Source: Welwitschia mirabilis
Lineage: Eukaryota; Gnetophyta; Gnetopsida; Welwitschiales
Direction of reading: 5' to 3'
Assembly (NCBI GenBank): GCA_051453625.1
Contig: JBOZIK010000001.1
Span: 263,881,298-263,945,297 of the forward strand
DNA length: 64,000 bases
Position 1 is the first letter of the stretch. The number at the start of each line of letters is the position of its first letter. The position numbers and the translations under genes are program-made. Below are positions 58,075 to 64,000 of this stretch, in pieces. A model generated the notes under the pieces. That model was not told the DNA's origin. It was given only the letters and a program-made list of their open reading frames with translations, and did no database searches.

Positions 58075-58376
58075 AACTTCCATTGATAATAGATTTTATG
58101 ATACTATTTTAATTTTAAATCTATAAGAATGATTATTTTTATAGATTTTGGTATTTTCTCACTGAGAGGGCCTAACCCATATTGCTAATTTGTCTTTCCA
58201 ATGAATTAAAAATTAACCTAAGAATACTATCAAAAAAAATTTTTACATGGAGTATAAACTAATAAAGCAAGATTAGATTTTAAGAAATTAATGTAGATAA
58301 TCATGCTAAATTAATGTGTAGCATAAATTTTTTATTATATGTATTAATTCCACTAGTTACATGGTTTTTTTTTCCT
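58075..58376 (-). other. 3' untranslated end of the minus-strand copia element
   Basis: About 300 bp lie between the last RT motif and the LTR. I see no YxDD or RNase H block, so the deletion removed them before this point. Confidence 0.5.
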
Positions 58377-58952
58377 CTAGGATATGGAGTGATAGGCTAC
58401 ACCTAGAACATGTCTATAGTAGTTGGTTGGGGGACAGACTTTATCAAGAAGAAATATTTCACATCCATTTGTCAAACAATCATATGATGTATAGAAGCAT
58501 AGGAAAAAAAACATTCTGATGTATTTAAGATAAGTAACAAGAGCATAATTTTTATCATAATCTTTGATTTCTTCTTTTACATAATCAAGAACAATAAGAT
58601 GATTATTATGTTTGTTAATTATGGCATCAAAATTATATTTAGTTATATAAATCCACTTGTTTCTAATGAAATTTTTAGTTTTTACTCTCAAAATAAGATC
58701 CCACATCTTGTTTTTCTCTATTTGAGAAATTTCCTCTTCCATAGCTTTAACCCAATGTGGATGTTTACTAGCATCATTATAATAAATTAGATCTCGATTT
58801 AGGGATTTATAACTTAAGGATAAATAATCTTTTAAAATATCATTAAATTCCTTTGCTTCAATAATGGCATTAAGATTTTGTTGGTTCCTTGTTCTTATAG
58901 GTGCATCTTCAGAATATATGATGTTGGATTCATTATGAGAAGAGGCTAACAT
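58377..58952 (-). pseudogene. Copia reverse transcriptase, N-terminal third
   Basis: The frame is open for 191 codons. After an N-terminal linker (SHNESNIIYSEDAPIRTRNQ), HPHWVKAMEEEISQIEKNKM matches the start of the RT domain. WIYITKYNFDAIINKHNNHL is the next block, followed by EEIKDYDKNYALVTYLKYIR. Shortly before the end the frame shifts: a MDVK block is visible in another frame at about 58440. The catalytic Y-V-D-D block, the thumb and RNase H are absent. Without them the product would be inactive. Confidence 0.9.
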
Positions 58953-59199
58953 CTTAAGATTTGATTAAACTTCAAAATTTTAATCCAATAATTAATATAG
59001 ATTTTAAGACATTAAATGTGCACTTCATTAGATTCAAAATTTGTATCTTGCTTGAATTCAAGATTTGAGTTGGAAGTTAAGTTTCTTTTATCATCATCAT
59101 CATCAAAATCACTAGAATTAGAATTATAATAATTAGGAGCATTATCATAAGAATTGAAATTAGAAGTTAATAATTCAAAAGGAAGAAACTTGATGTTGA

Positions 59200-59990
59200 T
59201 GCATTCTAAAACCTTTCTTGAATTGAGATCATAACATCTATATGCTTTACTTTATCTAGAATATCTAATAAATATGGATGGCCTAGATCTACATTTTAAT
59301 TTTTCTTGATTAGCTTTGTATTCTTGACAAAATTATTAGATTCAAAAATTTACAAATATGACAAATTAGGTCTAATGTCATACCATTGCTTATATGGGGT
59401 GGAATGGTTAAGATGCCTCATTACCATGAAATTCTGTAGGTAGTTTGTAGTATTACTTGCTTCAATTCAAAATGATTTATTAACATTTATTTGATAAAAA
59501 TTGGTTCTATCCATAACCACCAAAGAGATATTTATTATTTCTATGACTTCATTTTTTTATGGAGTATAAGTTTTTCCCACTTGATAAGTAACATCATTAT
59601 TTTGTAAATAAGATTAAAAATCATTAAATAAATACTCACCTCCTCTATCAGTTCTCAAGAACTTAATCTTGACACCTATTTCTATTTTAGCTCATCTTTG
59701 AAAAAATTTGAGAGATTATAAATCTTGAGATTTATATTTTAAAAAAGAAACATGATATAATCTAAAAAAATCATTAATAAATATAATAAAATATTTAAAA
59801 CCACTAAGATCAGAAGAGCTAAAGGTGCCACAGATATCTAAATGCATCAATGACAATTTTTAAAATTATTTAGATGAGAATTTTAAAAAGGAAAGTATTG
59901 TTTGCTTTTCTTGAATGCATTCCTTACATTAGTGGGTAAAATTTAAAGGTTGAAAACACCTCCAAAAAGGTTGTATTAAATCATTTAATT
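59200..59990 (-). pseudogene. Copia integrase remnant
   Basis: CKECIQEKQTILSF (about 59930) is the second half of the zinc-binding domain. LSLMHLDICGTF (59817-59852) holds the first catalytic aspartate, and EIGVKIKFLRTDRGG (59641-59684) the second, both kept. The region with the catalytic glutamate is degraded. MDRTNFYQINVNKSF, ASNTTNYLQNFMVMRHLN and PYKQWYDIRPNLSYL (about 59340-59510) continue the usual copia core C-terminal part. Several stops occur. Confidence 0.85.
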
Positions 59991-60199
59991 CATGTATTTG
60001 GTTAAAACATATTCTAATTTTCTATGCCATGTTCAAAGATCTTCTTTTTTAGAAAATAAATATTTTTTAATTCCTTTTTTGGACACTTCTAGTATTTGAT
60101 TTTCATTGGATAAATGCACTTTTAATCTTTAAACATATCCTTGAAACCATTTTTAATGAATTTTTATAAACTAATAAGATTGTAATGGAATTAGAAACA

Positions 60200-60420
60200 T
60201 ATAAAACATCATGAATGATAAAATTTTTACCTCTATGATTTTTAACAAGAAGAGTATCATGAACTTTGATTCCTCATGAGGCTTCTCCTCTAAGCCTTTC
60301 TACTCCATGATCTTCTTCAAAACATTCTTTGAATAAGTGCTTTTAAGAGGTAATATTCTTTGAACATCCACTATCAATGTATTAAGAGGTTGATTTATTA
60401 TAAGATGAGATTAAATCTAT
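60200..60420 (-). pseudogene. Copia protease remnant
   Basis: YIDSGCSKNITS (60350-60385) is the copia aspartic protease active site, D-S-G kept. Downstream (lower coordinates) LLVKNHRGKNFIIHDVLYVS fits the end of the protease fold (about 60195-60255). At least one shift lies between. Confidence 0.8.
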
Positions 60421-60539
60421 TTTTTTTTTAACTACAAATCATTGTACCTCAACTTCTTCCTCTTGAATTTATCTTTTTCTTCTAACCTAGGTCACTTAGA
60501 AGATTCAAATTGTTCTACTATGTTAGCTTTATTTGTGTC

Positions 60540-61440
60540 ACTCTATTTCTTTTTTTTAAAATATTTGATTAAGTGGCATTTTTATGGAAATAGTGATATT
60601 CTATCATTCCTTTCTAGTTGGAGGATGATGGGAAATTTTCAAAATTAAAATTATCTCTTTTAGTATCTTAGTTTTTTTCTTGTTCTTTTTCTAGACCTCT
60701 ACCTTAACCTCTACCTCTTTCTTTTTTATTATATTATCCTCTTTCTTTATAACCACCTCTACCTTTATCATTATAAAATGCTTTCAGAGTAGTAGAATTT
60801 TCCTCCTCATCTTACTTAAGGATGAGATTGTATTAGATAATTTACTAGATATTCTTTAAGAGAAAGGGTTCTTAAGTCTAATACATTATAAAGGATGATG
60901 GCTATGGTCTCAAATGATCTTGTAAGGAATCTCAATATGTTAAGAACAACATTATTCTTGAATTAGTATTCTAAATCTTGCATCTTTTTAACTATGTCTT
61001 CCACTCTTTGTATGAAATCTTTTGCATTTCCATTGTCTTTCATTTTCATGTTTTCAAACTAGGTTCTAAGATTTTGCAACCTAATGGCCTTCATGTTTTT
61101 CTATCCTTGATACACCTCATCTAACTCTCTTGATAATCTATAGTTTGATTTAAATTTGCTAATTTTCTTAAACTTACTATTAGGCATGCTTAAATGAATT
61201 ATTGACATAGCCTTACAATTTTTTTTTTTTTTTTTAGTTATCATGGTTTGTCATATCATCTTCAAGTTTTGCAAAGGCAAAATCTACTTTAATATAATAC
61301 TAGAGTCCCTTAAATTTAAGGTGTATTTCCATTATTCTTTTTAAAACCTCAAATTCATCAACATTAAATGGTGGAATTTTACCCTTATAATGTTTATAGA
61401 GCAACTATTTATTAAACTAGAAATAAATCAAGATTTAGAT
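60540..61440 (-). pseudogene. Copia Gag remnant
   Basis: The minus strand reads GKIPPFNVDEFEVLKRIMEI (about 61310-61380), matching the N-terminal copia Gag block in its worn form. Further on, FIQRVEDIVKKMQDLEY, FKNNVVLNILRFLTRSFETI (about 60890-61020) is the central helical block. A basic segment around 60690-60770 rich in arginine and a knuckle-like YHYFHKNAT (about 60580) end the protein. A poly-A/T run at 61220-61237 and several shifts break it. Confidence 0.75.
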
Positions 61441-61737
61441 AAGAAGGGGCTAATTTCAAAAATTTGTAAAACAAGATTAGGAATTTTTTAAATATTTAAT
61501 AAAAATAACAAACTAGAATTTGTCAAGAAAAAGATGAGATCAAGAACTAGGTGAGAATTTAAACTTAAGATCTTATCAAGACTCAGATAAGAAGTAGATT
61601 AGGGACTAGATAGGATCAAGGAGTTAATGGAAATTTGAAAAATAAGAGTTAGAGAGGGATTTAGAAAAGCATGATTGGGATAAAACAAACAAGAATTAAA
61701 CTAGAACTAGAATTGAATTATCAATAGTTAAATGGAG

Positions 61738-61749
61738 GTTCTAATACCA
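61738..61749 (-). other. Primer-binding site of the minus-strand copia element
   Basis: On the minus strand TGGTATTAGAAC, next to the right LTR, differs by two transitions from TGGTATCAGAGC. It sets the inner border of the LTR at 61753. Confidence 0.85.
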
Positions 61750-61752
61750 AAT

Positions 61753-63971
61753 TGACTTTTTTAATATCCTAGGATTTTATAAATCGGTATTTTTTAAAAA
61801 CAAATTTGTGTAAACATTTTAACAAATAGCTATCACTTTAAATTAAAATTTTGTACTTAGAATCTCTTGATAGTTATAAAGTATACTAAAAAATAATTAC
61901 TATTAAACTTATATTATTATAATATTTGAACAATTTTATTAAGAAAAAATAACTAAAAATTTAACACTTAAATGTAACTATATTTTCTACAAGATTTAAC
62001 TAAAATTTGAAAAGAGATCATTTGATGCAAATAGAGTAATAATATGTCATAGATATTATGCAATTTTAAGAAAAGAAAGTAATAAGATAACTATTTTCAA
62101 TATGATAAAAAAAATTTAGTGGTAGACACAGTTAAATTTATATTTTAATATGAAATGTTTAGTGAATATAACATGCTTATACTATATCAATTAATACAAT
62201 TTTGTTGAGAGTTGCAATCATGAATTAACTCTATAAAATGATTGGATTTATCAAATAATAAAATAATTACTTAATCTAAATATTTTTAACATATGAAATT
62301 TTTACAATTTAAAAGTAAAAGCCAAAGGTTAAGAACCTATGAATTGCAATGTTATAGCACTATAGTTTCTCAATAAAACTTGATGAGCCTCAAGCCCACA
62401 ATCTAAAATAAACTATGGGTAGCATATCAAAATAATAATTTTTTGTAACTTAATAAACAAACTTGGGATAAGAGATCGAATTAAAAAGTAAATATGGATC
62501 TCACATCTAAAATGTTGATTATAAGAGGAATTTAAACTAGCAATTACCACCTCTTTAATGTAGACAATATCCTAACCAACTCAAAATGCCAAGGAAATTT
62601 ATTGGTAGGGCATTCCTGCGTATATTTATCACTTTCATTCTTCTTCTAATCCATGTGGAATTATTTATCATCATGCCATCTCTTATAGCTCAACAACTTA
62701 TCACTTTCTAAGATTCTCTATGGGTGCTCCTGCATTAACTAGTTGATCTTAGAATTGAATTTGTCCTTGAGCTTTACATGCCAATGATCTTTTAGCTCTA
62801 ATATCATCTAATGCAATTGATACCCTGATGAACCCAAAATGTTAAGTTACTTTGATAGTAGGGCATTCTTGCTTATATTTATCACTTCCATTCCTTTCTT
62901 AATTCATGTGGGATTATTCATCATCATTTGCCATCTCCTATGACTTAATACCTTGTCACCTCCTATGACTCTCTGTGGGTGCTCTTGCATCACTGTTACA
63001 ATTTATTATTATATGATGGCTCTAGAACTAGTTGGTCCAGAACTTCTAATTGCATAAGTGTTGAAAGAAATGTATAGGAAGAGGCCACCACCACTACAAT
63101 CCATTTTTGCAATTTCTAGGGCTTGAAAATTTTCAAGAAAAGATAGATTTCAACTAATTGAATTAATGAGCAAGAGAAAGAGGGAAGAAAGAGAAATCTT
63201 ACTTATTTAAAAAACATAGATAATGAGACTACTACTTATTGTACTCTACGTTTTTATTTCTTTTATCCTCTTGTCCCCTATCTCAACATTATTATCAACC
63301 TCTTAAATAATGTTGTCATTATTTTAAATTTGTAGAAATTTGATTGAAATGGATTCTTCCATTAATAATTATAAAGTTTTTATAGATGATTTATTTTAAA
63401 TCTACATTTATAAAGGTTAACATCGAGATATAGGTCATGAGTATAGTGGTTTTAATAATGACATACATCTTTGAGCTTGAAAATGCTAAATAAAAAATTA
63501 AATCTATGGAAGGGACAAAAAATTAAACTCTACATAGTCATTTTCTTAATTTGGAATAACTATTCATATTTAATATTTCTTTAGAGGGGCTTCTTAGAGG
63601 CTTATTTTTCATAGTGCTATAAGCACTCCTAAATTGTTAAACCTTAATAACCTCAGCATTTGTTGTTCATCATTTTTAATGCTCTAGAAGAAAAATGTTA
63701 ACTTTAAAAGGATACAAATATGTTATTGAATTATATAATGAAATTTTTATGAAGAATGCATGGAAGTGCTTTAGCACCATTCACATTCTTGTTCACGATG
63801 CTAGCTATAGAGGAATAGTTAAGTTATCACTGCAATTCTAACTCATACATTAAGAAGTTCTATAGAATTTTCCATTTTAAGAAATCCTTTAGATTTTTAT
63901 TTTTATCTATGTAAATTATTTTTAAATCCCCTATTTTGAAAAAAGATTTATAGTGTTTTGTACATGTTTAT
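61753..63971 (-). repeat. 5' LTR (right) of the minus-strand copia element
   Basis: The repeat aligns with 56423-58074 but is ~570 bp longer; most of the excess is the TRIM-like insertion at 62559-63044. The outer border (63964-63971) is uncertain by a few bases. Confidence 0.8.
62559..63044 (-). mobile_element. TRIM-like miniature LTR element nested in the copia LTR
   Basis: Two direct repeats, 62559-62755 (197 bp) and 62812-63044 (233 bp), flank only 56 bp. They share GTAGGGCATTC-TGC, ATATTTATCACTT, CATGTGG-ATTAT and a CTCT-TGGGTGCTC-TGCAT block. On the minus strand the interior begins TTAGATGATATTAGAGC, with a primer-binding site (canonical TGGTATCAGAGC, two transitions). The right repeat has ~37 bp extra (about 62991-63027). 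The flanks TTTAA (62554-62558) and TCTAA (63045-63049) fit a target-site duplication with one change. The left LTR of the host element lacks the insertion. The element codes for no protein and would depend on enzymes of others. Confidence 0.75.
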
Positions 63972-64000
63972 GTCCTTTTGATTCAGTGGTAAGAATGCTT
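63972..64000 (+). tRNA. Possible start of a tRNA (plastid trnT-GGU-like), cut by window end
   Basis: GTCCTTTTGATTCAGTGGTA resembles the acceptor stem and D-arm of plastid trnT-GGU as I remember it (few transitions). Only 29 bases are in the window, so neither anticodon nor fold can be checked. A nuclear tRNA, a tRNA pseudogene or chance are possible. It begins just outside the copia LTR. Confidence 0.25.

Larger units (their letters stand above)
56423..63971 (-). mobile_element. Ty1/copia element on the minus strand with both LTRs
   Basis: The left copy (56423-58074, 3' LTR) and the right copy (61753-63971, 5' LTR) are direct repeats. The interior reads gag, protease, integrase and a partial RT from right to left. 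A primer-binding site abuts the right LTR and a short purine tract (AATGGAAGT on the minus strand, 58075-58085) the left. RT beyond its N-terminal third and RNase H are missing, so the element is non-autonomous. Confidence 0.85.

Overview
The window looks like nuclear DNA of a flowering plant, from a gene-poor, repeat-rich (heterochromatin-like) region. It is very AT-rich, has several N-gaps of a scaffold assembly, and contains no intact host gene that I can recognise. Almost everything identifiable is decayed LTR-retrotransposon sequence of the Ty1/copia and Ty3/gypsy superfamilies, with tandem repeats, one small nested TRIM-like element and one fragment of plastid DNA (rpoB). Most coding remnants carry stops and frameshifts. 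Many of the stops look like the result of C-to-T or G-to-A change, as expected of old methylated repeats. I cannot name the species.

Layout. 1-8000: two arrays of a ~20-bp repeat in opposite orientation (511-846 plus, 7643-7940 minus) bracket 6.8 kb that holds a solo LTR of gypsy family L3 (5360-7118). 8000-14970: AT-rich DNA, a minus-strand copia RT-RNase H remnant (11850-13100), and a short copia LTR with its primer-binding site (14270-14536). 14972-24423: a gypsy element with ~3.7-3.9 kb LTRs and an internal region of only ~1.9 kb that codes for Gag and nothing else I can find. 24424-27060: unassigned, with a second patch of a ~52-bp repeat. 27060-36625: a copia array of the Sirevirus type, with three LTRs, two Gag copies, a protease, a coiled coil and an accessory ORF in the env position, but no reverse transcriptase.

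36626-45044: an Athila/Tat-like gypsy element that has lost its 5' end (Gag, protease, RT, RNase H, integrase, ~2 kb 3' region, L3 LTR). It is followed by a second copy of the 3' region plus LTR (45405-48973). 48974-53558: a heavily mutated plus-strand copia element ending in a ~225-bp LTR. 53559-54860: a ~70-bp tandem repeat split by a ~410-bp plastid rpoB insertion. 56423-63971: a minus-strand copia element with both LTRs, Gag, protease, integrase and a truncated RT; its right LTR carries a ~490-bp TRIM-like element. The last 29 bases resemble the start of a tRNA.

The elements do not work together as a pathway; they are nested or abutting insertions. The observations most worth checking are the plastid fragment inside one satellite unit, the accessory ORF behind an LTR-like promoter module, a recurring hairpin family in the Athila/Tat-like element, the Gag-only long-LTR element, and the mirrored repeat arrays.
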